A model generated the notes under the pieces. The model was not told the origin of the DNA. It saw only the letters and a list, made by a program, of their open reading frames with translations, and searched no databases. Source: Micromonospora sp. PLK6-60 (lineage in GTDB: Bacteria; Actinomycetota; Actinomycetes; Mycobacteriales; Micromonosporaceae). Taken from it: a DNA stretch of 64,000 nucleotides. The translations under genes and the position numbers were made by a program. The stretch is from assembly GCF_019890675.1 (NCBI RefSeq), contig NZ_JAIOAA010000006.1:248001-312000 (forward strand), given 5' to 3'. Below are positions 46,472-53,896 of the stretch, piece after piece (the stretch's first letter is position 1; every line of letters begins with the position of its first letter).

Positions 46472-46933
46472 TCACCGCCCCCGCCGCCGGCGCACGGGGG
46501 CCGGCTGCTCGTCACGTTCCGCGCCGTCGTCCGGCGCCTCGTCGTCCTGTGCCGCGGGCTGCTCGTCGAGTTCCTGCTCCTCGTCGGGGGCCGAGTCCGG
46601 CCCGCCCTCGGCCTCCCCGCCGCCGGCCGACCTGCGGCGCAGCGCGTCCGCGCTGCCGCGGAGCCTGCCGCTCAGCGCGTCGATCCCGCTGCCTGCGGCG
46701 GCGGTCGCGGCGGCCTTGCCGGCGGTGGCCAGTGGGGTACCGAGCCGGGTCAGGTTGCCCAGTTGGGGGGCGTTCAACAGGTCCGTGCCGACCTTCAGCA
46801 GGCCACCCGGACGCTGGCTGGCCCGGCCGGCGGCGACCGCCGCGGCCAGGGTGAGGGCGGTACGCAGCTTCTTCCGGCGACCGAGGACGTAGCCGGCGGC
46901 GACGGCGAGTCCGATCCGTGCTCCGCTCTTCAT
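46472..46933 (-). CDS. First gene of gas-vesicle operon, small basic/acidic protein
   Basis: A 153-residue protein with a short hydrophobic N terminus (RIGLAVAAGYVLGRRKKLRTALTLAAAVAAG) and an acidic tail (ESAPDEEQELDEQ-type) ending in Arg repeats. It starts with ATG and a GAAGGAG ribosome site, heads the operon, and is followed in overlap by the SRPBCC gene; it corresponds to the accessory genes of Streptomyces gvp clusters. No enzymatic motif is visible. The hydrophobic start suggests membrane or vesicle-surface contact. Confidence 0.75.
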   Translation of the reverse strand: MKSGARIGLAVAAGYVLGRRKKLRTALTLAAAVAAGRASQRPGGLLKVGTDLLNAPQLGNLTRLGTPLATAGKAAATAAAGSGIDALSGRLRGSADALRRRSAGGGEAEGGPDSAPDEEQELDEQPAAQDDEAPDDGAERDEQPAPVRRRRGR

Positions 46934-46961
46934 CGATGCTCCTTCACTCCCCGGGGGTCGG

Positions 46962-46986
46962 ACACCCGATCACCTCGGCCGAAAAC
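46962..46986 (-). promoter_or_regulatory. Proximal SigB-like promoter match before gvp operon
   Basis: Minus strand GTTT (complement of 46983-46986), 15 bases and GGGTGT (complement of 46962-46967). It differs from the SigB -10 GGGTAC/T at two positions. Only 29 bp from the first gene. Confidence 0.45.
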
Positions 46987-47054
46987 AGCTACCGGGGAAA
47001 TAGCGCAAGAAGGGCCTGCGATCGGGAGTCCCGTATTGGCGGACCCGGCGGGCA

Positions 47055-47079
47055 GTACCCGACAGCCGATGCACAAAAC
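47055..47079 (-). promoter_or_regulatory. SigB-type stress promoter of the gas-vesicle operon
   Basis: Minus strand GTTT (complement of 47076-47079), a 15-base spacer and GGGTAC (complement of 47055-47060). This is an exact fit to the general-stress SigB pattern of actinomycetes (GNNT-N14-16-GGGTAC/T). The leader to the first gene would be about 115 bases. Confidence 0.75.
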
Positions 47080-47219
47080 ATTTCCGCGCTTTATCGGGCA
47101 GCCGCGGTACAGCACATCAGGATGCCCATGGCGAGACGGCCCAAGGTCGCTCAAACCGACCATACGGGCAGGTCGAGGGCGGTACCTCGCAGCGATGAAT
47201 GCGGGACTCTAAATATTGG

Positions 47220-47729
47220 TCAAAGCGCCGGCAGGGCGGAGTCGAGGCACAATTCCGCATGCACCTTCCCGCTGTGGTTGCGCAATTTCGCTCCGCATTT
47301 GTTGAGCACCGCGATGGCACCCGCATTCTCCGCGGTCGTCTCCGCCACCACGGTGCGCATACCGGCGGCCGCGGCGGCGTTCAGCAACTCGCGCAGCGCC
47401 GCCGCGCCGAGCCCCCGCCCGCGGGCGGACCGGCCCAGCCACATCCCGGTCTCCACCACGCCCGGCTCGTCATGGCGGGTCATCCGGATCATGCCGACCA
47501 CCTCGCCGCCGGCGATCACCGCGTACATCCGGGTGTGGGTGGGGCCGTCGAGACCGGCGAAGCTCGCCCGGTGGAAGGCGCGGAACGCCTCCCGCCGGGC
47601 CTGCGACCACCCGGCGGGCGCCTCCACCGGAGGCATCACGTCGATCGGCTCCGCCTCGGCGACCGCTACCGAGAGCAACGACTCCAGGTTGCGTTCGTCC
47701 ACCGGCTCCAGCCGTACCGCTCCCGTCAC
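47220..47729 (-). CDS. GNAT acetyltransferase
   Basis: A 169-residue single GNAT domain. WLGRSARGRGLGAAALRELLNAAAAAG is the acetyl-CoA loop and helix; TAENAGAIAVLNKCGAKLRNH is the closing strand-helix. GTG start at 47727-47729. Its stop lies close to the gas-vesicle promoter region, which is read in the same direction; read-through is possible. The acceptor is unknown. Confidence 0.84.
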   Translation of the reverse strand: MTGAVRLEPVDERNLESLLSVAVAEAEPIDVMPPVEAPAGWSQARREAFRAFHRASFAGLDGPTHTRMYAVIAGGEVVGMIRMTRHDEPGVVETGMWLGRSARGRGLGAAALRELLNAAAAAGMRTVVAETTAENAGAIAVLNKCGAKLRNHSGKVHAELCLDSALPAL

Positions 47730-47903
47730 CTGCCGCAGTCTGCCCGCCGTAACCGGTCAGGTCCACCCCTTTGGGCGGGCACTGCCGGTACGTCGAGTGG
47801 TACGGACCGGTCGGGCCACCGGGGTGCCCCCCTCACGCTGCGTTGCGGTGACGGCCCGACACGCCCCCCGCCGGGCGTCCGACGGCGGGGGTGGCCCGGC
47901 CGG

Positions 47904-48821
47904 TCAGCGGGCCGTGGGCCGGTCGGTGGGGGTGAAGTCGCAGAACACCACGGAGGCGTCGTCGGTGCGCTTGTGCCGGCGCAGCCGGTCCGGGTGCTCC
48001 CGCTCGGCGGCGCGTACCCGGTCGATCAGCGCCGCCGGCCCGTCGGCCGCGACCAGGTCGAGCAGCCCGGCCCAGCCGAAGAGGCCGAACTGTTCCACCG
48101 CGCAGGATGCCCCGTCGGTGAGCAGCGCTGCCCGGCGCAGCGCCCCGGGCCCGCGCAGCGGGACCGTCCCGGTCACCGCGTGGTACGCCGCGTCCGGGTC
48201 GGCCGCGGCCACCCAGTAGCCGTGGGTCCGGTTCATCCGTTGCCGCTGGGCGGTCACCGCCGCCCGGAACCGGGCGACCCGGTCCGTCGAGCCGGCGGGC
48301 ACCGAGGCGACGGTGCGGCGCAGCTCGGCGGTGGCGGCGTCGAGCCGGTCGTCGGTCACCGCCCGGACCTCGCCGCCGGTGTCCAGCACCAGCGGGCTGT
48401 CGCAGAGCACCAGGTAGTCGACCTGGTCACCGCCCTCGCGGAGCAGGCAGACGGTCGACGCCGGGGTGCCGGGATGGTCCAGGTCGCACTCGCCGCCGTG
48501 GTCGGCGCGGACCGCGAGGATGGCCGCGGCGAGGCTGCTCATCAGCGTCGCCGCCGGCCGCGCCGCGGCGGCCAGCCCGAGCCGGGCGGCGAGGTGCCGC
48601 ACGTACCAGGACGGCCCGTGCACGCAGCCGGTGTCGAACCCGTCCGGCACGGTCGCCCCGTCCAGCACCCCGACCAGCGGCCCGAACCGGAAGACCACGT
48701 CCTCGTTCTCGAGCCGGCCGGGCGCGGCCGCCGAGGCGGAACCCACCCGCATCGTCGGTGCCTCGGCGACCGGCCGCGCCGGCCGGCTCCCGGTCGCGTA
48801 CCGCCGGTCCGGTGCCCCCAT
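47904..48821 (-). CDS. PP2C-like serine/threonine phosphatase domain protein
   Basis: A 305-residue protein with the PP2C outline: RLENEDVVFRFGPLVGVLDGATVP (metal-site NED...DG), CVHGPSWYVRHLAARL, LLTDGASCAVEQFG and a closing DDASVVFCDF. Spacing is compatible with an active metal-dependent phosphatase, but the first motif lacks the usual Arg-x-x-Asp, so activity is uncertain. GGAGGG precedes the ATG by 7 bases. It stands alone. Possibly a regulator of a stress sigma factor pathway, which would suit the SigB-type promoter near by, but this is only conjecture. Confidence 0.72.
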   Translation of the reverse strand: MGAPDRRYATGSRPARPVAEAPTMRVGSASAAAPGRLENEDVVFRFGPLVGVLDGATVPDGFDTGCVHGPSWYVRHLAARLGLAAAARPAATLMSSLAAAILAVRADHGGECDLDHPGTPASTVCLLREGGDQVDYLVLCDSPLVLDTGGEVRAVTDDRLDAATAELRRTVASVPAGSTDRVARFRAAVTAQRQRMNRTHGYWVAAADPDAAYHAVTGTVPLRGPGALRRAALLTDGASCAVEQFGLFGWAGLLDLVAADGPAALIDRVRAAEREHPDRLRRHKRTDDASVVFCDFTPTDRPTAR

Positions 48822-48987
48822 GCCCGCTCCCTCCGTCGCCGCCCAGCACCAGGGCCTACCCCGCCGGGACCGCGACATGCCGCCCGGCGGGCCGACCCCA
48901 CCCGCTTCGGACGAACTGACACCCCCACCCAGGTCCGGGTCGGTAGCGTCAGTCACGCCGGCTCATCAACCGCGTCAGGGGGATCGC

Positions 48988-49203
48988 ATGTTGGCCAAGC
49001 TGCACGAATCAGGGCTCAAGGCGGAGCACATGTACCTCGCGGGCTTCGCGAGCATCGGGCTCTCGTTCACCAGTTGGTTCCTCTCCAAGCACCTGGAGCG
49101 CGCGGGGGTGGCCCGCGCGGACCGCTGGGGCATCTTCATCGGGGAGTGGGCACCGACGTTCTTCGCGATCGGCAACGGCCTGCAGATGTACGAGAAGCGC
49201 TGA
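48988..49203 (+). CDS. Small conserved membrane-associated protein
   Basis: A 71-residue protein: a hydrophobic helix MYLAGFASIGLSFTSWFLS in the middle, then KHLERAGVARADRWGIFIGEWAPTFFAIGNGLQMYEK. A purine-rich AGGGGG lies 6 bases before the ATG. Similar short proteins appear in many actinomycetes; function unknown. Confidence 0.75.
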   Translation: MLAKLHESGLKAEHMYLAGFASIGLSFTSWFLSKHLERAGVARADRWGIFIGEWAPTFFAIGNGLQMYEKR

Positions 49204-49236
49204 CCCGGTCAGCGGCGGGCGGTTGGCCGATCCGGG

Positions 49237-49668
49237 TCAGCGGCGGCGGTTGCGGGCCCGGGAGGAGCGCAACCGGCGCAGCCGCCCGATCAGCAGCGGC
49301 TCGGCGGCGAGCGCGGCCGGATTGTCCAACAGCCCGTTGAGCAGCTGGTAGTAGCGGGTGGCGGAGAGCCCGAAGGTGTCCCGGATGGCCTGCTCCTTGG
49401 CCCCGGCGTGCCGCCACCACTGCTGCTCGAAGTCGAGGATGCGGCGTTCCCGCTCGGTCAGCTGCGCGGCCTGGCCCGGCGCTGTCCCCTGGCCCGGCGC
49501 CACCTCCTTACCCTGGTCCGGCTTGGCGGCCCGGGTCGGCTCGGTCGTCTCATCCGGCGGGGCCGAACGCGGCGGCGGCACCGCCGGGATGCCGTCCCGC
49601 CGCTCGGCGCCGGTCCCCCCGGACGGCTCGGGCCGGCCGGGGGCGGCCGCGGCGGCGTCGGTGGACAT
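49237..49668 (-). CDS. DUF3263 domain protein
   Basis: A 143-residue protein: a disordered Pro/Ala-rich first 65 residues, then the DUF3263 domain (LTERERRILDFEQQWWRHAGAKEQAIRDTFGLSATRYYQLLNGLLDNPAAL), a helix-turn-helix-like fold common to actinobacteria. It ends in basic residues (RLRRLRSSRARNRRR), so DNA binding is plausible. GAGGAG precedes the ATG. The family in Mycobacterium lies next to sugar or cell-wall genes; role unknown. Confidence 0.86.
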   Translation of the reverse strand: MSTDAAAAAPGRPEPSGGTGAERRDGIPAVPPPRSAPPDETTEPTRAAKPDQGKEVAPGQGTAPGQAAQLTERERRILDFEQQWWRHAGAKEQAIRDTFGLSATRYYQLLNGLLDNPAALAAEPLLIGRLRRLRSSRARNRRR

Positions 49669-49802
49669 GGCGCTCCTCGCAGGGGCGGGCGGCCGGTGGC
49701 TCCGGCCCGGGGGGACCCCAGCCTAACCAGGCCCGGCCAGGGCCGCAGCGCGCGCCGCGGCCCTGGCCGGGCCGGTCCGGAACCCTCCCGGCCGACCGTG
49801 GA

Positions 49803-50822
49803 TCAGGCCACGTCGCGCCGCCGCATGGCCCACATCGCCGCCACGAGCGCGATCATCAGGCCGGCGCCGAGCAGCAGCGAGGACTGCTGCCAGGTGATGG
49901 TGAGCTCGTCCGGCATGCAGCCCCCCGTCGGGGTGGCGATGCACGCCTGGTAGTCCTGCAGCGTCACCTGCTTCTTGATCCACGCCATGGCGTACGTGGG
50001 CACCAGCCAGGCGTCCGGGAACCGCACGTCGGCCAGGGACAGCGCGATCGCCACGCCGTACTGGCCGACGACCAGGAACGCCATCGCCCCGCCGAGCGCG
50101 AAGGCGGTGTGCCGGCCGAGGGACGCGACCGCGAAGCCCACCGTGGTGACGGCCAGCACCAGGGCCAGCGCGCGCAGCTCGGTCAGCCCGAGCGACCGCC
50201 ACAGCCCCGGGGTCACCTCCGTGGTGGTGCCCCGGAAGTGCCCGACCAGCCAGAAGCAGAGCGTCCACAGGGCCGCCGCGAGCACGGTCACCACGGCCGT
50301 CCCGGTGAGCAGCGCCGCCAGCTTCGTCAGCAGCACCGTCAACCGTTTCGGCCGCCAGAGCAGCAGGTTCATCATGCCGCCGGTGTTCCACTCGGCACCC
50401 ACGTACGAGGCGCCGACGACGAACCCGACCACCGCCAGCAGCATCGCGAAGGTCAGCAGCGTCTCGCCGAAGTCCTCGTGGAAGCGGAACGTCGGCGGCA
50501 GCGACCACTGCGGGTCGAACGCCTCCGGCGGGGGCGGCATGATCTCCGCGCAGTTCTCCGGGAACCCGCGCGACGAGACGGACCCGCCGTCGGCCTTGAC
50601 CCGCTCGCACTCCGTTCGGGCCTGCTCGGTGTCGCGCACCGCCTGCTGGTAGTTGGCCTTCGCCTCGCGTTCGGCCGCGGCGATCTGGTCGGGGCCGACC
50701 TTCTGGTTGGTGAAGAACGCGCTGGCGATCACGGCCGCGAGGACCAGCAGACCCAGCAACGTCATGTACCGGGTGAAGCGCCGCTTGCCGAGCCGGCGCA
50801 GCTCGGTCCGATAGAGGCTCAC
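49803..50822 (-). CDS. ABC-2 type transporter permease
   Basis: A 339-residue permease with six hydrophobic helices and a large external loop between the first and second (about 40-115: three cysteines, Pro-rich PPPPEAFDPQW). GTG start inside GTGA, overlapping the stop of the ATPase gene, so it is coupled to it. GASYVGAEWNTGGMMNLLLWRPKRL is the cytosolic coupling region. The external loop and a second one near the C terminus (CIATPTGGCMPDELT) suggest disulphides. Substrate unknown. Confidence 0.87.
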   Translation of the reverse strand: MSLYRTELRRLGKRRFTRYMTLLGLLVLAAVIASAFFTNQKVGPDQIAAAEREAKANYQQAVRDTEQARTECERVKADGGSVSSRGFPENCAEIMPPPPEAFDPQWSLPPTFRFHEDFGETLLTFAMLLAVVGFVVGASYVGAEWNTGGMMNLLLWRPKRLTVLLTKLAALLTGTAVVTVLAAALWTLCFWLVGHFRGTTTEVTPGLWRSLGLTELRALALVLAVTTVGFAVASLGRHTAFALGGAMAFLVVGQYGVAIALSLADVRFPDAWLVPTYAMAWIKKQVTLQDYQACIATPTGGCMPDELTITWQQSSLLLGAGLMIALVAAMWAMRRRDVA

Positions 50823-51820
50823 GCGCCCCAACCTCCCTTGGTGACCTCCCGGTCACCGACCTTCGTGGACTGGTCGACCTGGCGGTGCTGGCCGGGGACC
50901 GGCGCGGTGGCGGTCAGGTCGAGGAAGACGCTCTCCAGGTCGGCCGCGACCGGCGCGAGTTCGCTGACGTACAGCCCCTGGTCGGCCAGCAGCCGGCTGA
51001 CCATGGCCGGCTTCTCGACCCCGGCGAGCATCAGGTGGTCGGCCTGGGCGGTCACCTTGATCCCGGCCCGGTCCAGCAGCTCGGCGGCGGACGGCAGGTC
51101 GGTGGGCGATTCCAGCCGGACCCGGACCGAACCGTGCGAGTGCTCGGCGAGCACCTCGCTCACCGGCCCGTACGCGACCCGGCGGCCCAGCGAGATGATG
51201 GTGACCGAGTCGCAGATGAGCTGGATCTCGCCCAGGATGTGGCTGGACAGCAGCACCGTCATGCCACCGGCGGCGAGGTCCCGGACCAGGGTGCGCATCT
51301 CCCGGATGCCGCCCGGGTCGAGGCCGTTGGCCGGTTCGTCGAGGATCAGCAGCTTCGGGTCCTTGAGCAGGGCGGAGGCCACCGCCAGCCGCTGCTTCAT
51401 GCCCAGCGAGTAGGTCTTCACCCGCTCACCGGCGCGGTCCCGCAGGCCGACCTGCTCCAGCACCTCGTCGACCCGGCGCCGGGGCACCTCACCCGCGCCG
51501 GCCAACAGGTCCAGCGTGTCCCGCGCGGTGAAGTGCGGGAAGAACTGCGGGCTCTCCACGATCGCTCCGATCTGGCCGGCCACCACGGGCAGCGCGGCGG
51601 GCACCTCGTGCCCCAGCACGCTCATCCGGCCGCCGTCCGGGCGGATCAGGCCGAGCAGGGTGCGCAGCGTGGTGGTCTTGCCCGACCCGTTCGGGCCGAG
51701 GAAGCCGTGCACCTCACCGGCTGCCACCCGCATGTCGAACCCGTCCAGCGCGTTGCGGGTGCCGCGCCGACGGCTCTTGTACGTCTTGCGTAGACCTTCG
51801 ATTTCCAGGACAGCCGACAA
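50819..51820 (-). CDS. ABC transporter ATP-binding protein
   Basis: A 333-residue ATPase: Walker A GPNGSGKTTTL, signature YSLGMKQRLA, Walker B LLILDEPANGLDPGG and an H-loop SSHILGE, then a DUF4162-like C-terminal extension of about 90 residues seen in drug and lantibiotic exporters. TTG start with GGGAGG 6 bases upstream. It forms an exporter with the overlapping permease. Palindromes 40-75 bp upstream suggest control by a dimeric repressor. Confidence 0.9.
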   Translation of the reverse strand: MSAVLEIEGLRKTYKSRRRGTRNALDGFDMRVAAGEVHGFLGPNGSGKTTTLRTLLGLIRPDGGRMSVLGHEVPAALPVVAGQIGAIVESPQFFPHFTARDTLDLLAGAGEVPRRRVDEVLEQVGLRDRAGERVKTYSLGMKQRLAVASALLKDPKLLILDEPANGLDPGGIREMRTLVRDLAAGGMTVLLSSHILGEIQLICDSVTIISLGRRVAYGPVSEVLAEHSHGSVRVRLESPTDLPSAAELLDRAGIKVTAQADHLMLAGVEKPAMVSRLLADQGLYVSELAPVAADLESVFLDLTATAPVPGQHRQVDQSTKVGDREVTKGGWGA

Positions 51821-51835
51821 GCTGCGCCTCCCCCG

Positions 51836-51861
51836 ATGGTGACGGATGACGACGTCACCAT
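51836..51861. promoter_or_regulatory. Inverted repeat 16 bp before the ABC exporter start
   Basis: ATGGTGACG-N8-CGTCACCAT, 9-bp perfect arms. Its right arm runs into the first CATAC palindrome. It may be a second regulator site or an mRNA hairpin near the TTG start. Confidence 0.5.
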
Positions 51862-51894
51862 ACTGGGTATGCAGCGGCCGGCATACCCGGTATG
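51859..51894. promoter_or_regulatory. Paired CATAC-N3-GTATG operators of the ABC exporter
   Basis: CATACTGGGTATG (51859-51871) and CATACCCGGTATG (51882-51894), both 13-bp inverted repeats, centres 23 bp apart, or two helical turns. Such paired palindromes are typical of a dimeric regulator, for example of the GntR or TetR type. No regulator gene is adjacent; the DeoR gene beyond the repeat is read in the same direction. Confidence 0.65.
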
Positions 51895-51922
51895 CGTCGG
51901 CGGTTCGGCTGATTTCCCCTCG

Positions 51923-51982
51923 GGTGTTAGGAGGGGGCCCTTCCTATACAAAATGCGTTAACAAGGGCACCCTCCTTACACC
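51923..51982. repeat. 60-bp repeat element, copy 3
   Basis: Begins GGTGTTAGGA and ends CTTACACC, with GGGGGCCC-type units joined by TACAAAATGCG. Its last base precedes directly the stop codon of the DeoR gene on the minus strand. Confidence 0.85.
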
Positions 51983-52768
51983 TCAGGCGCAGATGACGTG
52001 GACGCCCGCGGTGCGGAACGCCTCAACCACCTCGGGCGCGGCGCCGGAGTCGGTCACCAGGGTCTCCACCCGGTCCACCGGGCAGATCCGGGCGAAGGCG
52101 TGCCCGCCCAGCTTGGACGAGTCCGCGATGATCACCACCCGCTTGGCGCGGGCCACCATCAGGTTGTTCATCGCCGCCTCCCCCTCGTGGTGGGCGGCGG
52201 CACCGAGCTGCGGGTCGATCGCGTCCACGCCGAGCAGGGCGACGTCGAGGGTCACCTCGCGCAGCAGCGCGCCGCCGAGCGGGCCGACCAGCTCGAAGGA
52301 CTTAGGGCGGACCACCCCGCCGGCCACCACCACCTTCATCCGGGACCGGACCAGCAGTTCGTTGGCGATGTTCAGGGCGTTGGTGACCACGGTCAGCTGC
52401 GCGCCCTCCGCGCTGGTGTTCAGGTCCGGGCGGACGGCCAGGGCGCGGGCCACCTCGGTGCTGGTGGTGCCGCCGTTGAGGCCGACCACGGTGCCGGGCG
52501 AGACCAGCGCGGCGGCGGCCGCCCCGATCCGCTGCTTCTCGGCGGAGTGCTTGGCCGTCTTGTAGCGCAGCGGCAGGTCGTACGAGACGCCGTTGGCGAC
52601 CGCGCCGCCCCGGGTCCGCGTGATCATCTGCTGCTGGGCGAGCTGGTCGAAGTCGCGCCGGATGGTGGCCTGGGAGACGTCCAGCCGCTCGGCGGCCTCC
52701 TCGACGGTCACCCGCCCGCTGTCGGTCAGCATCTCGAGCAGGGCGTTCCATCTGGCGTACCGGTCCAC
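51983..52768 (-). CDS. DeoR/GlpR-family transcriptional regulator
   Basis: A 261-residue repressor with the DeoR helix-turn-helix at 1-55 (GRVTVEEAAERLDVSQATIRRDFDQLAQQQMITRTRGGA) and a DeoR sensor domain (about 70-260) with the sugar-phosphate motif GLNGGTTSTEVA and ADSSKLGGHAF. Members sense phosphosugars. GTG start at 52766-52768 with GGAGGG upstream. Divergent from the amino-sugar operon, which it likely represses until an amino-sugar phosphate builds up. Its stop is flush with a 60-bp repeat. Confidence 0.9.
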   Translation of the reverse strand: MDRYARWNALLEMLTDSGRVTVEEAAERLDVSQATIRRDFDQLAQQQMITRTRGGAVANGVSYDLPLRYKTAKHSAEKQRIGAAAAALVSPGTVVGLNGGTTSTEVARALAVRPDLNTSAEGAQLTVVTNALNIANELLVRSRMKVVVAGGVVRPKSFELVGPLGGALLREVTLDVALLGVDAIDPQLGAAAHHEGEAAMNNLMVARAKRVVIIADSSKLGGHAFARICPVDRVETLVTDSGAAPEVVEAFRTAGVHVICA

Positions 52769-52966
52769 CGAGGGCCCTCCACTGACTCTGCACGAACGGT
52801 GATTGATTGCGTGCACAGTAGTGCGCGAAACTCGGCGCGCGCAAAACCCTGCCCTGCGCGAAGCGCCCGGTTGTTGCCAGGGTCACCCCACTTCACGCAG
52901 AATGACGCGCGAAAGGTGGCTCAAACGAGCTGTATTGCGCAGCGCACCCTCCTGCGAGGAGTTCCC
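52769..52966. promoter_or_regulatory. DeoR / amino-sugar operon control region
   Basis: 198-bp divergent region. The word GCGCGAAA recurs, at about 52823 (tgcgcgaaact) and 52907 (acgcgcgaaagg), with near matches GCGCGCAAAA and TGCGCGAAGC between. These are candidate DeoR half-sites. Promoter boxes cannot be assigned with confidence. Confidence 0.45.
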
Positions 52967-53896
52967 ATGGCTCACGTGCACGCGGAGATCGCCAGCCAGC
53001 CCGACTGCTGGCGGGAGGCGGCGGCGCTCGCCGGCACCGTCGCCGACCGCCTGCCGGCCCGCGGCGAGCGGGTCGCCGTCGTCGGTTGCGGCACGTCGTG
53101 GTTCATGGCCATGGCGTACGCCGGGCTGCGCGAGCAGGCCGGCCACGGCGAGACGGACGCCTTCCAGGCCAGCGAGTTCCCCGCCGGCCGCCGCTACGAC
53201 CGGCTGGTGGCGATCACCCGCTCCGGCACCACCACCGAGGTGCTGGAGCTGCTCGCCGCGCTGCGCGGCCGGGTGCCGACCACGGTCGTCGTCGGTGACC
53301 CGGGCTCCCCCGCCGTCGCCCTCGCCGACGCGGCGGTCGCCCTGCCCTTCGCCGACGAGCGCGCGGTGGTGCAGACCCGGTTCGCCACCACCGCGCTGGC
53401 GCTGTTCCGCGCCCAGCTCGGCCAGAACGTCGAGGCGCTGGCCGCCGACGCCGAGGTGACCGTCCGGGCCCCGCTGCCGATCGACCCGGCCCGGATCGAG
53501 CAGGTCACCTTCCTCGGCCGCGGGTGGACGGTCGGGCTGGCCCAGGAGGCCGCGCTCAAGTGCCGCGAGGCGGCCACCTTCTGGGCCGAGGCGTACCCGG
53601 CCATGGACTACCGGCACGGGCCGATCTCGGTGGCCGCGCCGGGCCGGCTGGTCTGGGCCTTCGGTCCGCTGCCCGAGGGGCTCGCCGAGGACGTCGCGGC
53701 GACCGGGGCCGCGTTCGCGCACAGCCGTACCCACGGCTGCCGCACCGTGCTGACCAGCTGGGCCGCCGGGCGTACCCCGGTCGACCCGATGGCCGACCTG
53801 ATCCTGGCCCAACGCTTCGCCGTCGCGCTGGCCACCAGCCGCGGGCTCGACCCGGACGCCCCCCGGCACCTGAGCCGGTCCGTGGTGCTTGCGTGA
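52967..53896 (+). CDS. SIS-domain sugar-phosphate isomerase/deaminase-like protein
   Basis: A 309-residue protein with two SIS (sugar isomerase) domains like the isomerase half of GlmS and AgaS-type deaminases. VAVVGCGTSWFMAMAYAGLRE and AITRSGTTTEVLELLAAL carry the sugar-phosphate loop (SGTTTE); the second domain has LGRGWTVGLAQEAALKCREAATFWAEAYPAMDYRHGP. No glutaminase domain. GAGGAG before the ATG. With NagA and a kinase downstream it is expected to convert an amino-sugar phosphate to the fructose phosphate, in place of NagB. The exact substrate is inferred from context. Confidence 0.85.
   Translation: MAHVHAEIASQPDCWREAAALAGTVADRLPARGERVAVVGCGTSWFMAMAYAGLREQAGHGETDAFQASEFPAGRRYDRLVAITRSGTTTEVLELLAALRGRVPTTVVVGDPGSPAVALADAAVALPFADERAVVQTRFATTALALFRAQLGQNVEALAADAEVTVRAPLPIDPARIEQVTFLGRGWTVGLAQEAALKCREAATFWAEAYPAMDYRHGPISVAAPGRLVWAFGPLPEGLAEDVAATGAAFAHSRTHGCRTVLTSWAAGRTPVDPMADLILAQRFAVALATSRGLDPDAPRHLSRSVVLA

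Noticed and set aside
46934..47219. Additional small gene upstream of the gas-vesicle operon
   Set aside because: Short frames here lack a ribosome site and codon bias; the lower GC and SigB-type boxes mark it as a control region.
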